Shown here: in pieces, positions 25,808 through 35,026 of the stretch
How positions within the stretch are numbered: the stretch's first letter is position 1
Layout of the letters: every line of letters begins with the position of its first letter
Source: Rikenellaceae bacterium
GTDB taxonomy: Bacteria; Bacteroidota; Bacteroidia; Bacteroidales; Rikenellaceae
Length of the DNA stretch: 35,896 bases
Direction: 5' to 3'
Assembly (NCBI GenBank): GCA_029068395.1
Contig: JAIECQ010000192.1
Location: 1 to 35,896 of the forward strand
Position numbers and translations under genes: made by a program
The notes under the pieces: model-generated
Seen by the model: only the letters and a program-made list of their open reading frames with translations
What the model was told of the DNA's origin: nothing
The model's database searches: none

Positions 25808-26854
25808 ATGACTAACGAGGAGATAATAGCTCTGTTGTCGACCGTAGTTCATCCCGAACACGGTTGTGACATCGTCTCTGCCGGCATGGTAGAGAGCCTT
25901 GAGGCCGATGGCGGCAAGGTGCGTTTCACATTGGCGCTGACCCGTGCGCGCGATCCCTTTGCTCCGGCCGTCAAGAAGGCGGCAATCGCGGCGATTGAAG
26001 AGGTGTTTCCAGGCACACAGATAACGGTGCTCATCAAGGAGCCGGCCCCCAAGGCCGTCAAGAAAGAGACGCCGGCGCCCGCCGAGAGGACCGTAAAACA
26101 CATAATAGCCATATCGTCGGGCAAGGGCGGCGTGGGCAAGTCGACGGTGACGGCATCGCTGGCTGTGACCCTCTCGCGGCTCGGTTACAGGACGGGTGTG
26201 CTCGACGCCGACATATACGGTCCCAGCATGCCCAAGATGTTCGCTTTGGAGGGTTATCTGCCTGTGGCCTCCGGTCAGGAGGAGCATGAGTCTATCGAGC
26301 CGGCCGAGCGTTACGGCGTCAAGGTGATGTCGATAGGCTTCTTCATAAAGCCCGAGGATGCTTTGGTGTGGCGCGGACCTATGGCCACCAACGCACTGCG
26401 TCAGCTTATGAACCAGACGGCATGGGGTGAGCTTGACTTTCTGCTGATAGACCTGCCCCCGGGAACGGGCGACATACACCTGACGGTCATACAGGAGCTG
26501 GGCATAGAGGGGGCGCTTATAGTGAGCACACCCCAGCAGGTGGCGCAGGCCGATGTGCTCAGGGGCATATCCATGTTCAGGGCAGAAAAGGTTAATGTGC
26601 CCGTGTTGGGCATTGTCGAGAATATGTCGTGGTTTACCCCGCGCGAGTTGCCTGACAACCGCTATTACATATTCGGACGCGAGGGTGTGGCTCCACTGGC
26701 CGAGCGCGAGGGTGTGGAGCTGCTGGCACAGGTGCCTCTGATAATGGGCGTGGCAGACGGTGGCGACACCGGAGAGCCTGCCGCCCTGACCGAGCCGCAG
26801 ACCACTCGCATATTTGAAGAACTTGCAAACAGACTGATCGTAAAATTGGGATGA
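25808..26854 (+). CDS. mrp: Mrp/ApbC-type iron-sulfur cluster carrier ATPase
   Basis: 348 residues from ATG 25808; an earlier in-frame start would add 28 residues before the MIP18-like domain. N-terminal DUF59/MIP18-like domain (about 1-85), an Ala/Pro linker, then the P-loop SSGKGGVGKSTVTAS, VLDADIYGPSMP, and LIDLPPGTGD. The CxxC motif that many Mrp proteins carry after ENMS is absent: this protein reads ENMSWFTPRELPDNRYYIFG. I believe this is common in Bacteroidota. The stop overlaps the waaA start (ATGA), so the two are translationally coupled. Confidence 0.9.
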   Translation: MTNEEIIALLSTVVHPEHGCDIVSAGMVESLEADGGKVRFTLALTRARDPFAPAVKKAAIAAIEEVFPGTQITVLIKEPAPKAVKKETPAPAERTVKHIIAISSGKGGVGKSTVTASLAVTLSRLGYRTGVLDADIYGPSMPKMFALEGYLPVASGQEEHESIEPAERYGVKVMSIGFFIKPEDALVWRGPMATNALRQLMNQTAWGELDFLLIDLPPGTGDIHLTVIQELGIEGALIVSTPQQVAQADVLRGISMFRAEKVNVPVLGIVENMSWFTPRELPDNRYYIFGREGVAPLAEREGVELLAQVPLIMGVADGGDTGEPAALTEPQTTRIFEELANRLIVKLG

Positions 26855-28089
26855 TACTTTATAATCTGGCTTTGGAGCTTTATGCTCTTGTTGTAAGACT
26901 TTTATCGCCGTTCAACCCCAAGGCTGCGGCGTGGACCAAAGGCAGGCGTCGCATATTCGCCCGCATGAGAGAGAGCATAGCGCCCACCGACCGTGTGGCG
27001 TGGTTTCATGCCGCCTCGTTAGGTGAGTTTGAACAGGGGCGTCCCCTTATGGAGGAGTTTGCCAAGCGTTATCCCGGTCACAAGATATTGCTGACATTCT
27101 TTTCGCCCTCGGGCTATGAGGTGCGCAAAGATTACAAGGGGGCCGATTATATCTTCTATCTGCCTTTGGATACGCCCGGACGTGTGCGTCGCTTTCTCGA
27201 CATTGCCCATCCCGAGGTGGCGGTGTTCATAAAGTACGAGTTCTGGAAGAATTACCTTACGGCGTTGAGGCGTCGCGGGGTGCGCACCTATGTGGTTTCG
27301 GCCATCTTCTCGCCCTCACAGCTATTCTTCCGCTATTACGGAGGCGCTTATCGCAAGCTGCTGCGCTGTTTCGACCACCTCTTCGTGCAGAACGAACAGT
27401 CGCGTCTGCTGCTGGCCTCTGTGGGGGTCGATAATGTCACCGTGTGCGGCGACACCCGTTTTGACCGCGTGATAGAGATTGTCGAGGCCGCCGCTCTGCC
27501 CGATGCACGCGTTGTGCACTTCGTGGGCGACGACAAGGTGTTTGTGGCCGGCAGCACATGGCCACCCGACGATGACATTATTATAGGGCTGATAGCCGCT
27601 TATCCCGACATTCGCTTTATCATAGCTCCCCATGAGCTGGGAAGGGCCAAGATAACATCGCTTTGTGAGCGCATAGCGTCACTCGGGGCATCGGTGGTGC
27701 GCTTCACCGACTATGACGCTGTCGGGCAGACGACTCCGGCACGGGTGATGATTCTCGACACCATAGGTCAGCTCTCGCGTGTTTACCGTTATGGCTTTGC
27801 TGCCTATATAGGGGGCGGTTTCGGCGTGGGCATACATAACACTCTTGAGGCGGCAACCTTTGGCATGCCTATAGCATTCGGGCCCAATTACAAGCGCTTC
27901 AGCGAGGCGATAGGATTGATAGAGGCGGGGGCGGCACGGTCGCTATCGTCGTCTGACGAGGCGATAGCATGGCTCGGCCGGCTGCTCGGCAACCCCGATA
28001 TCATGCGCTCAGGAGCCGAGGCGGCCCGCAGTTTTGTGCTCGGCGGCAAAGGGGCCGTCAAGAAGATTCTCGACCACGGCTTGTTGTAA
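26851..28089 (+). CDS. waaA: 3-deoxy-D-manno-octulosonic acid (Kdo) transferase
   Basis: 412 residues. N-terminal membrane anchor, then FHAASLGEFEQGRPL (catalytic Glu), YEFWKNYL, VSAIFSPSQLFF, and in the second half VAGSTWPPDD and GIHNTLEAATFGMPIAFGP. This GT30 enzyme adds Kdo to lipid IVA at the inner face of the inner membrane. It overlaps mrp by 4 nt, and a GT4 gene follows, so this is part of an envelope gene group. Confidence 0.93.
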   Translation: MILYNLALELYALVVRLLSPFNPKAAAWTKGRRRIFARMRESIAPTDRVAWFHAASLGEFEQGRPLMEEFAKRYPGHKILLTFFSPSGYEVRKDYKGADYIFYLPLDTPGRVRRFLDIAHPEVAVFIKYEFWKNYLTALRRRGVRTYVVSAIFSPSQLFFRYYGGAYRKLLRCFDHLFVQNEQSRLLLASVGVDNVTVCGDTRFDRVIEIVEAAALPDARVVHFVGDDKVFVAGSTWPPDDDIIIGLIAAYPDIRFIIAPHELGRAKITSLCERIASLGASVVRFTDYDAVGQTTPARVMILDTIGQLSRVYRYGFAAYIGGGFGVGIHNTLEAATFGMPIAFGPNYKRFSEAIGLIEAGAARSLSSSDEAIAWLGRLLGNPDIMRSGAEAARSFVLGGKGAVKKILDHGLL

Positions 28090-28176
28090 GATTCTGTCAT
28101 GAAGGGTTTCGAGGTTTTTTGTCGGGTTGTGCGGCTTGCGGCCTTTCATGCCCGTCATGAATAATAAAAGACAGAT

Positions 28177-29313
28177 ATGAAGATAGTTTTTCTTGGTACG
28201 GCCCATCCCTATCGCGGGGGCATAGCTTCGTTCAACGAGATGTTGGCCCGTCAGTTGTCTGCTCTCGGGCATGAGGTCGAGATAATAACCTTTACGCTTC
28301 AATATCCATCTTTTCTATTCCCCGGCAAGACCCAATACAGCGATTCGCCCGCACCCGACGACCTCGTAATAGACCGTATGCTTAACTCGATAGCTCCGTG
28401 GAGCTGGCTAAGGACGGCCTGCGAGATAAAACGCCGCCGTCCCGACATGCTCTTCGTGCGTTACTGGTCGCCATATCTCGCCCCGGCGCTCGGCTCCGTG
28501 TGTCGCATGGTGCGTAAGGCAGGCATTGAGGTGGTGGCATTGGCCGACAACATAATACCGCATGAACGTCACTTCTATGACAATATGCTCACGCGTTACT
28601 TTATCGGCTCGGCAGATCGTTTTGTCTGCATGAGTCGTCAGGTCGAAGGCGAGCTGGCCATGTTCGGTAGCGGCAAGCCCGTCTCTTTCGCTCCGCATCC
28701 CATATATTCCAATTACGGTGACCCCATAGACCGCACACGGGCATGCGACCTCATAGGGCTCGACCCGTCAGAGCGTTATGCCCTCTTTTTCGGCCTTATA
28801 CGTGACTATAAAGGTCTGGACCATTTGCTCGATGCCTGGGCCGATTATAAAAAGCACGATGGCGCCAATGGCAAGAAACTATTGGTGGCAGGCGAGTTTT
28901 ATGCCGACAAAGCAGCATACATGCAGCAGATCGCTCATCTTGGCATATCTGACAGCGTGGTGATGCACGACAGATTCATACCCGACGCCATGGTGGCAGC
29001 CTATTTTTGCGCCTCCGATATGATAGTGCAGCCTTACAAGACGGCAACACAGAGCGGAGTGACTCAGATAGCCTATCATTTCGGCACCCCCATGATAGTG
29101 TCCCCTGTGGGAGGATTGCCCGAGATAGTGCCCGACGGCAAGGTCGGTTATGTGGTCGAAAAAGACAGATTGCCGGAAGCGATGGAGCGATGCTTCGACG
29201 CCGGCATCAACGCCATCCTAAAGGCTAACATAGCCATCGAAAAAGAACGATTCTCGTGGCGCCGCATGGCAGAAACAGTGATATCACAGCCGTGTTGCAG
29301 CCACGGCCGGTGA
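28177..29313 (+). CDS. GT4-like glycosyltransferase, end overwritten by element E3
   Basis: 378 residues. GT-B fold: an N-terminal KIVFLGTAHPYRGGIASFNE with a glycine loop, and a C-terminal half with LFFGLIRDYKGLDHLLDAW, SDMIVQPYKTATQSGVTQIA and PVGGLPEIV, in place of the usual E-x7-E region. It probably transfers a sugar to lipopolysaccharide or another glycolipid, given waaA 87 nt upstream. The last residues (CCSHGR) are encoded by DNA shared with E2 (TTGCAGCCACGG, 29295-29306), so the original C-terminus seems replaced. Function is probably kept, since only the tail is affected. Confidence 0.85.
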   Translation: MKIVFLGTAHPYRGGIASFNEMLARQLSALGHEVEIITFTLQYPSFLFPGKTQYSDSPAPDDLVIDRMLNSIAPWSWLRTACEIKRRRPDMLFVRYWSPYLAPALGSVCRMVRKAGIEVVALADNIIPHERHFYDNMLTRYFIGSADRFVCMSRQVEGELAMFGSGKPVSFAPHPIYSNYGDPIDRTRACDLIGLDPSERYALFFGLIRDYKGLDHLLDAWADYKKHDGANGKKLLVAGEFYADKAAYMQQIAHLGISDSVVMHDRFIPDAMVAAYFCASDMIVQPYKTATQSGVTQIAYHFGTPMIVSPVGGLPEIVPDGKVGYVVEKDRLPEAMERCFDAGINAILKANIAIEKERFSWRRMAETVISQPCCSHGR

Positions 29314-29427
29314 TGGTTTGCTGGCACTGCCGGAAATGCCTTGCCGGCACTGCCTCCGGCGGCCCTTCCGGGGGAGGGGTCGCGGACCCCGTTTTGATAT
29401 TTTTGAGGAACAACTAAGCGGATAAGT

Positions 29428-29491
29428 ACGGATAATGTGATAAAGGCGTTTCGACTATCGTCTCACACCTTTATTGCATTATCCGTTTTTG
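29428..29491 (+). terminator. Hairpin H5 with T-run (E3 left end)
   Basis: Arms 29428-29448 and 29466-29486 pair over 21 bp with a two-base mismatch and one wobble; TTTTT follows. The arm sequence (CGGATAATG type) is different from H1 and H3, yet the flanks AACTAAGCGGATAAGTAC and GGCCCTTGGGCTGAG are the same. It would end transcription from the GT4 gene. Confidence 0.7.
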
Positions 29492-29699
29492 GCCCTTGGG
29501 CTGAGTGCCTGGAAGATATTCAACAGGGGCAGGACTCTCGACGGAAAGAGTGCGGAAGCAAAGCAGAAAACATAACAGCAGCGTAGCAAAGCATTACGGG
29601 CGGCACGGAAGCATAGCAGCACAGCCGCAACCACCGGCACAGCGGAGAGCGGAACGGGGCCTGCGGAGGGCACAGTATGAAAGTCATGTGCATAATCAC

Positions 29700-30446
29700 C
29701 GTTCCTGATTCACCGCCATACATATTATTCACCGATATGCGGCCCTCCGTGGGGCGGAGGCTCCGGGCCGCTCGGGCTTCGTTCCTCAGCCCGGACACAA
29801 GGAATTTTGGTTTACGGCATACTTCGTAATGCTGGGCATGCAGCAAGCAGAACAGCAGCGCTGCAACCACAAGCAGCACAGCCGAACCACCAGCACAGCG
29901 GAGAGCGGCGCGGAGCCTGCGGAGGGCACAGCATGAAAATGATGGCATCACTGCCGTGACTAATTCACCGCCCTACATATTATTCACCGATATGCGGCCC
30001 TCCGTTGGGCGGAGGCTCCGGGCCGCTCGGGCTTCGTTCCTCAGCCCGGACACAAGGAATTTTGGCTTACGGCATACTTCGTTATGCCGGGCATGCAGCA
30101 AGCATAACATTAGTGCTGCAAACATAAGCAGTATTGCCGCAACCACCGGCCACCAGCACAGCGGAGAGCGGAACGGAGCCTGCGGAGGGCACAGCAAGAA
30201 AGTTATGTGCATCACTACCGCCGTCCCTAATTCACCTCTCTACATATTACTCACCGATGTGCGGCCCTCCGTTGGGCAGAGGCTCCGGGCCGCTCGGGCT
30301 TCGTTCCTCAGCCCGGACATAAGGAATTTTTGCTTACGGCATACTTCGTAATGCCGGACATAAGGAATAGTGTGCGGTTTCGTTTCACTCAGACCGCCCT
30401 GCCTGTTTCCCTGCCGGAGCGGGGTGGGCCGGCGCCAGCGCCGGCC
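29700..30446 (+). repeat. Three tandem copies of the multi-hairpin block (E3)
   Basis: The landmark CACCGAT(A/G)TGCGGCCC begins at 29730, 29985 and 30252, giving units of about 255 and 267 nt. Each has the GCGGCCC..GGGCCGC stem and the CGGGCT/AGCCCG stem; the units end with the GCGGAGAGCGG..GGAGCCTGCGGAGGGCACAGC stretch. The terminal GGCCGGCGC/GCGCCGGCC hairpin occurs once, at 30427-30446. E1, E2 and E4 have a single copy. Confidence 0.7.
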
Positions 30447-30589
30447 TCACGAGGAGGACTTCAAGGCGTGATGAAATTCGGCCATGAGGCGGGAAGCGGG
30501 CAGGGACGCTTTGGCTGTTGCTTTTGGTAAGACTTTGTAGCTTACAGGTTGGCTTTATGCCTGTGATGGCGGGGCGGCTGTTCGGGTTA

Positions 30590-30772
30590 CGCACCTAACG
30601 CCCCTTTAGCGTTAAGGAGCCACGGGCCGAGCCTGCGGGGGCAAGCGTGAATGTGACGCGCATAACCGCCTACCCTTAGTCACTGCCTATAATTGCGTGG
30701 CGGGGTTACGGGCCTCCGCGGGGGGAGGCGAGGCCCGTTGCGGCTCGTGCCTCGCCGCCCTGCCGGTGCAAA
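30590..30772 (+). repeat. GC-rich cassette-upstream module (E3)
   Basis: Copy of the module at 14200-14385, about 180 nt upstream of C7. Confidence 0.7.
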
Positions 30773-30949
30773 AGCCTGCCGGCGCAAAACAACCTGTGCA
30801 GAAAGCTCTCGCAAAAGCATCTCGGTTAAATGAAAGTGTGCGGTTTCGTTACTCTCAAGCCGCCCTGCCGGTGCAAAACCTACCTGTACAAAAAGCCCAC
30901 GCGGAACAAAGTTTCCTAAAACCACTAACCCCTGCCGCCCAACTAATAA

Positions 30950-31159
30950 CGTTCCTCTAATTCCGTGGAGTTTCCCGCTGTCGGTTACCGCTACTACTCG
31001 GGCGGTTCGTTGAGCAGCGCGGGTGTGTACGGCCACTATTGGTCGTCAGTTGCGGGCAGTTCTGGCGGCGCGTTCAGCCTGTGGTTCGGTAGCAGTGATT
31101 TGGGCGTGACCAGTGGCAACCGTAAGCGTGACGGTTTTAGCGTGCGTTGTGTCCGCTAA
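30950..31159 (+). pseudogene. Orphan variable cassette C7 inside E3
   Basis: Open from after a TAA to TAA 31157-31159. It encodes SNSVEFPAVG, HYWSSVA, AFSLWF and GFSVRCVR. It shares GGC-rich variable codons (GGC GGC before GCG) with C2 and the start of the variable region with C1. No start but GTG 30965. The 3' flank is at 31160-31204. Confidence 0.8.
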
Positions 31160-31225
31160 ATATTAATACTTTGGTTCTTTGATTTCTTTGATTCTTCCCC
31201 GAGGGCTTGTGTAAGTGACAGAGGA

Positions 31226-31443
31226 GGGGGAGGCTTGTTCCGTTGCTGTTCGAGCCATGCTGCCATACCGAATCAAAAACACTGTAAAATAAGACCTGTG
31301 AAGCAATCCCATGCCGGCATAAAACATGCTGAGGCAAACCCTGTAGGCCAAGTCCTGCTGTCAAAAAAACTTATGCAGTACATAAAGACACGAATGTGAC
31401 AATGCTCGGCTGATGCAGATGTGGGAAGGAGACGATAGACAAA
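31226..31443. other. Intergenic stretch, nothing recognised
   Basis: Between the end of E3 and the tRNA terminator I see no gene, repeat or promoter. Confidence 0.35.
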
Positions 31444-31475
31444 TAAAAAAGGCGACACCTTAATGATGTCGCCTT
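31444..31475 (-). terminator. Intrinsic terminator of the tRNA-Gln gene
   Basis: On the minus strand AAGGCGACA pairs with TGTCGCCTT across a 9-nt loop, followed by a run of T. It begins 2 nt after the tRNA. Confidence 0.85.
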
Positions 31476-31476
31476 G

Positions 31477-31547
31477 TTGAGCTACAAGGACTCGAACCTT
31501 GAACAACAGGACCAGAATCTGTCATGTTACCATTACACCATAGCTCA
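31477..31547 (-). tRNA. tRNA-Gln (anticodon CUG)
   Basis: 71 nt on the minus strand. The acceptor TGAGCTA/TAGCTCA pairs fully over 7 bp, the D arm contains TAATGGTAA, the anticodon loop TTCTGGT gives CUG, and the T arm has GGTTCGAGTCC. The discriminator base is A, and CCA is not encoded. The base pair next to the anticodon loop is an A-C mismatch (ACAGA opposite CCTGT), which is tolerable. Confidence 0.9.
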
Positions 31548-31698
31548 ATAGTGTCTGTCACTTTCAAATGACACTGCATAGTTAGTGACTTTTTTTCAAT
31601 CCACCAAATTTTACAGCCTATTTTTTACGCGGAGCGAGCGCAAATAATTGTGTGTCAATATGTTGTAAATATGCGTAAAAATAGATGAAACACCTCTG

Positions 31699-33768
31699 TC
31701 AAGTGAGATAACGGCTGCCTTCGTCGAGGGCTTGGGCCGGATAATAGAGCATGATGCTTCGTCCAGAGGCGTGGCGGTTGAGCCATGACAGGGCATACGG
31801 CATCTGTCTGTTGTAAGATATGCCATCTCTGCGGCTGGCAACCATCCATATATTGTCGCCTTTGTCTATCGGTGACAATATCTTTGACAGATTGCTCCAG
31901 TCGTCGTATGTGACATACTTAATGTCAGAGGCGCGATTGAGGCGGTCGCCTATGGCGGCAATGGTCAAGGCGGTGGCATAAACGGTAACCTTACCTCCCG
32001 TACTTGCCAATATGTTGCCCAAGCGGTGCACCATGTTGTCGAAGCCTATCTCTTTCTCTCCTTCCGGAGGTATTATGGCATGGTGCCGTTTTATTGTGGA
32101 GAGGGGCAAGGCGGGCTTGTATATCAATATGTCGACATCGCTGTGGGTGAGAATACCCTGGGCTATGTGTTCTGAAAATATGGCCGAGAAGCTTTTTTCA
32201 GATTCGCCGCGCAGGCCGAGTACTATGTCGGTTATGCCGCGCTCTAATATTACGCTGGTGACGGCGTTGGCAATGCTCAGATCGTACCGTAATATCTGCT
32301 CTATGCGGGTGTCGGCGGCTGCCGCCGTCTTCGTGGCTTTGGCAAGCAGCGTTTCGGCTCTTTTGAGGCGTATCTCCTCGGGGTCGCTGTTGTCTATGAC
32401 GTTGAGGGCATAGAGAGTGCTGCGGTCGCCCTTGCAGGTGGCGGCAAGGCTAAGGCCTACAAGCTCTTCTACCGTCTCGTCGTTAGACACAGGTATCAGT
32501 ATGTGCTCTTTGCGGTTGTTGTGCTGGCTCTCAGACGTCGTTTTCTCGTTCATGGCTATGTTATAGGCCCCTCTCTGAGTGGCAAACGAGGCTATGGTGC
32601 ATGTCACCAATATCATGAGTATGGTGCCGTTGAGCACACTCTCGCCCAAAAGGCGCACAGGCATACCGTCAGGAGTGGTGCCTAAGATGACGTTATAGCC
32701 CACCATCACGGCGGCAAGGGTGGCTGCCGCCTGCGAGTTGCTGAGTCCGAAGATGATGCGGCGTTGGTCGGCAGACAGGCGAAAACTCTTTTGGGTGAGC
32801 CATGCGGCTATCAGTTTGGCCACTGTGGCTACGGCTATCATGACGGCGCCCACCTTAAGGGTCTCTATGTTGGTGAAGAAGGCGCGATAGTCGACAAGCA
32901 TGCCCACGCTTATGAGAAAGAACGGTATGAAGATAGAGTTGCCCACAAACTCTATCCTGTTCATTAGCGGCGAGTTGACCGGTATCAGCCTGTTGAGCGC
33001 CAGCCCGGCCAGAAAGGCACCTATGATAGACTCTATGCCTGCCGCCTCGGCCAGAAAGGCGCCGAAGAAGAGCATCACCAGCACGAAGATATATTGCGAT
33101 ATGTTGTCGTGCACCAGCTTGAAGAAGCTGCGCGATATTACGGGGAAGACAAAGAGCACGAAGAGGGCGAACGCAACGACAGAGACGCCGAGTCTTATCC
33201 AGAAAAAGCCGTTGGCAACGCCTGTGGTCATGCCCACTATTATGGTGAGCACCAGAAGAGCGAGGGTGTCGGTTATCATGGTGCCGCCCACGGTTATCAC
33301 CACGGCGCTGTTTTTGGTTATGCCAAGCTTGCTTATTATGGGATATGTTATGAGGGTGTGCGAGGCGAACATGCTGGCCAGAAGAACAGATGTGGCGGTG
33401 TTGAAGCCGAGCACCCACAGACCGACGGCTGTACCCAAAATCATGGGGACACTGAAAGTGTAGATGCCGAAAACCAGACTACGGGTGCTGTTGCGCCTGA
33501 AGTCGCCCATGTCTATCTCTAAGCCCGCCAGAAACATGATGTAGAGAAGTCCGGCGGTGCCCGAGAGTATGATGCTGCTGTCGCGAAGCACCAGATTGAA
33601 TCCGTTGGGACCGATCACGGCACCGGCAATGATAAGGCCCAGCAGATGGGGTATTTTGAGCCTGTTGAGCAACAGAGGTGCTGCCAATATTATGAGCAAT
33701 ATCAGCAGAAATTTGAGCACAGGGTCGGCAAGCGGCAGTGTGAAGTCTATGGCCAGTAATGTTTGCAT
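31699..33768 (-). CDS. CPA2-family cation:proton antiporter with C-terminal soluble domain
   Basis: 689 residues. About 400 N-terminal residues form roughly 12 membrane segments of the Kef/NapA type: IPHLLGLIIAGAVIGPNG, FLAGLEIDMGDF, and TMITDTLALLVL, where the conserved ion-site Asp is expected. The C-terminal part (about 420-689) has two weak universal-stress-protein-like halves (HILIPVSNDETVEELVGL; VTDVVLGLRGES-like ITDIVLGLRGES), probably regulatory. It exchanges Na+ or K+ for protons at the inner membrane. The exact ion is unknown. It is downstream of the M28 peptidase gene on the same strand. Confidence 0.88.
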   Translation of the reverse strand: MQTLLAIDFTLPLADPVLKFLLILLIILAAPLLLNRLKIPHLLGLIIAGAVIGPNGFNLVLRDSSIILSGTAGLLYIMFLAGLEIDMGDFRRNSTRSLVFGIYTFSVPMILGTAVGLWVLGFNTATSVLLASMFASHTLITYPIISKLGITKNSAVVITVGGTMITDTLALLVLTIIVGMTTGVANGFFWIRLGVSVVAFALFVLFVFPVISRSFFKLVHDNISQYIFVLVMLFFGAFLAEAAGIESIIGAFLAGLALNRLIPVNSPLMNRIEFVGNSIFIPFFLISVGMLVDYRAFFTNIETLKVGAVMIAVATVAKLIAAWLTQKSFRLSADQRRIIFGLSNSQAAATLAAVMVGYNVILGTTPDGMPVRLLGESVLNGTILMILVTCTIASFATQRGAYNIAMNEKTTSESQHNNRKEHILIPVSNDETVEELVGLSLAATCKGDRSTLYALNVIDNSDPEEIRLKRAETLLAKATKTAAAADTRIEQILRYDLSIANAVTSVILERGITDIVLGLRGESEKSFSAIFSEHIAQGILTHSDVDILIYKPALPLSTIKRHHAIIPPEGEKEIGFDNMVHRLGNILASTGGKVTVYATALTIAAIGDRLNRASDIKYVTYDDWSNLSKILSPIDKGDNIWMVASRRDGISYNRQMPYALSWLNRHASGRSIMLYYPAQALDEGSRYLT

Positions 33769-33814
33769 GGCGGCAGTGGTTTACCGGTGTTTATTGTCGG
33801 TGAGTTGAGGCTGA

Positions 33815-34810
33815 TCAGTATTTCTCGTTGGCCAAGTTCCATGAATTGAGGAACGATGCCTTGGTTATCTCCACTATTTTAGACCAATTGAGCTTGTCGG
33901 GGTGGTCTGAGGGTTGGTGATAGTCGGTATGACCGTCGGTGTGGTACCATATTATGGGTATTCCCGCCTTGGCGAACGAGGCGTTGTCACTGCCGCTTAT
34001 GGGCGACTCCCAGGCATTGTAGTGGGGTGTGAGCTTGAGGTCGTATCGTTTTATGTCGTCGCGCAGCCACCTTTCGAACACGGGGTAAGAGGCGGTATAG
34101 AAGTACACCACATGGTCGGGACGCCCTTCGTCAGTGTTTCGCCCTATCATGTCAAAGTTAAGGTAACCTTTGACCCTGTCTATGAAGGGACATGTGAGCA
34201 CGAAGGCTTTGGAGCCGAGCAGGCCTATCTCTTCGCCGTCCCAAAAGGCGAATATCACATTGCGTTCGGGTTGCTCTCCCGATGCGACAAAGGCACGGGC
34301 TATCTGGAGGACGGCCGACACACCAGAGGCATTGTCGTCGGCACCGTTATATATCTTGTCGTTCTCAAGAGCCTCGTCAATGCCGAGATGATCGAAATGT
34401 GCTCCCACTATCACATACTCATCGCGGTTCTTGCCCGGTATCATGCCTAACACGTTGGAAAGGCTCAGCTTGCGGTGCACTCCTTGCGATATGAGCGCCA
34501 TGGAGTCGGGATGCACCTCGAAACGTCCCCTCTGTGAACGCTCCTTTCGGCATGCCTCGAACGGATGGAAATAGCTGTCGCCAAGAGGCTCTATGCCCAT
34601 CCATTCAAGCTGTGACGCTATATAACGGGCCGCAACTCGTGAACCATGACGACCCGCCTCGCGCCCCTCCAGCTCGTCAGAGGCGAGGAACCTTACGACA
34701 GATTCGGCAGAAGAGCGATTGATGCTCTCAAGTCCTTTTTCAACAGCACTCTGTCCATGTGCCGACAAGAATACCAATGAGAGAACCGCTGTAATCACAA
34801 AATTTCTCAT
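33815..34810 (-). CDS. Exported M28-family metallopeptidase
   Basis: 331 residues from ATG 34810, chosen because MRNFVITAVLSLVFLSAHG forms a signal peptide. Two-zinc aminopeptidase motifs are complete: AHFDHLG (His), NGADDNASG (bridging Asp), WDGEEIGLLGS (catalytic and binding Glu), NFDMIGRN (Asp) and HQPSDHPD (His). It likely removes N-terminal residues from peptides in the periplasm or outside. A TACATTTG box lies at 34827-34834. The antiporter gene follows after 46 nt, so they may be cotranscribed. Confidence 0.9.
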   Translation of the reverse strand: MRNFVITAVLSLVFLSAHGQSAVEKGLESINRSSAESVVRFLASDELEGREAGRHGSRVAARYIASQLEWMGIEPLGDSYFHPFEACRKERSQRGRFEVHPDSMALISQGVHRKLSLSNVLGMIPGKNRDEYVIVGAHFDHLGIDEALENDKIYNGADDNASGVSAVLQIARAFVASGEQPERNVIFAFWDGEEIGLLGSKAFVLTCPFIDRVKGYLNFDMIGRNTDEGRPDHVVYFYTASYPVFERWLRDDIKRYDLKLTPHYNAWESPISGSDNASFAKAGIPIIWYHTDGHTDYHQPSDHPDKLNWSKIVEITKASFLNSWNLANEKY

Positions 34811-34826
34811 AATAATGTTTTTGATA

Positions 34827-34834
34827 CAAATGTA
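34827..34834 (-). promoter_or_regulatory. -7 box upstream of the M28 peptidase gene
   Basis: Minus strand TACATTTG (TAnnTTTG), 16 nt before the signal-peptide ATG, which supports that start. No good -33 match. Confidence 0.5.
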
Positions 34835-35026
34835 ACCAAAAAAACCTATCTTAAAGATACCCCACAACAAAAAACAACCATCTCGGAGATGTGTCCCGGT
34901 CAATGCCTGTGATGCCTTGCTGGCACTGCCGGTATTGTATTGCTGGCACTGCCTCCGGCGGCCCTTCCGGGGGAGGGGTCACGGACCCCGTTTTGATATT
35001 TTTGAGGGCAAACTAAGCGGATAAGT

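Larger units (their letters stand above)
29295..31225. mobile_element. Element E3: left-ended element carrying variable cassette C7
   Basis: The left end matches E2 (TTGCAGCCACGG, two outer sites, GC-rich arm, hairpin H5). The multi-hairpin block is present three times, then the GC-rich module, cassette C7 and its 3' flank. The right hairpin and inverted outer arm found in E1 and E2 are missing; similarity stops near GTAAGTGACAGAGG. So E3 is right-truncated, or represents a one-ended form. Confidence 0.6.

Noticed and set aside
51-31159. Cassette frames starting at GTG (MEFPAVG...) as seven small genes
   Set aside because: The GTG is an internal Val codon of the longer FISUMP frame, as C1 and C4 show. 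There is no promoter, and four copies (C3, C5, C6, C7) have a stop within 20 nt upstream of the cassette; C2 lacks the GTG altogether.
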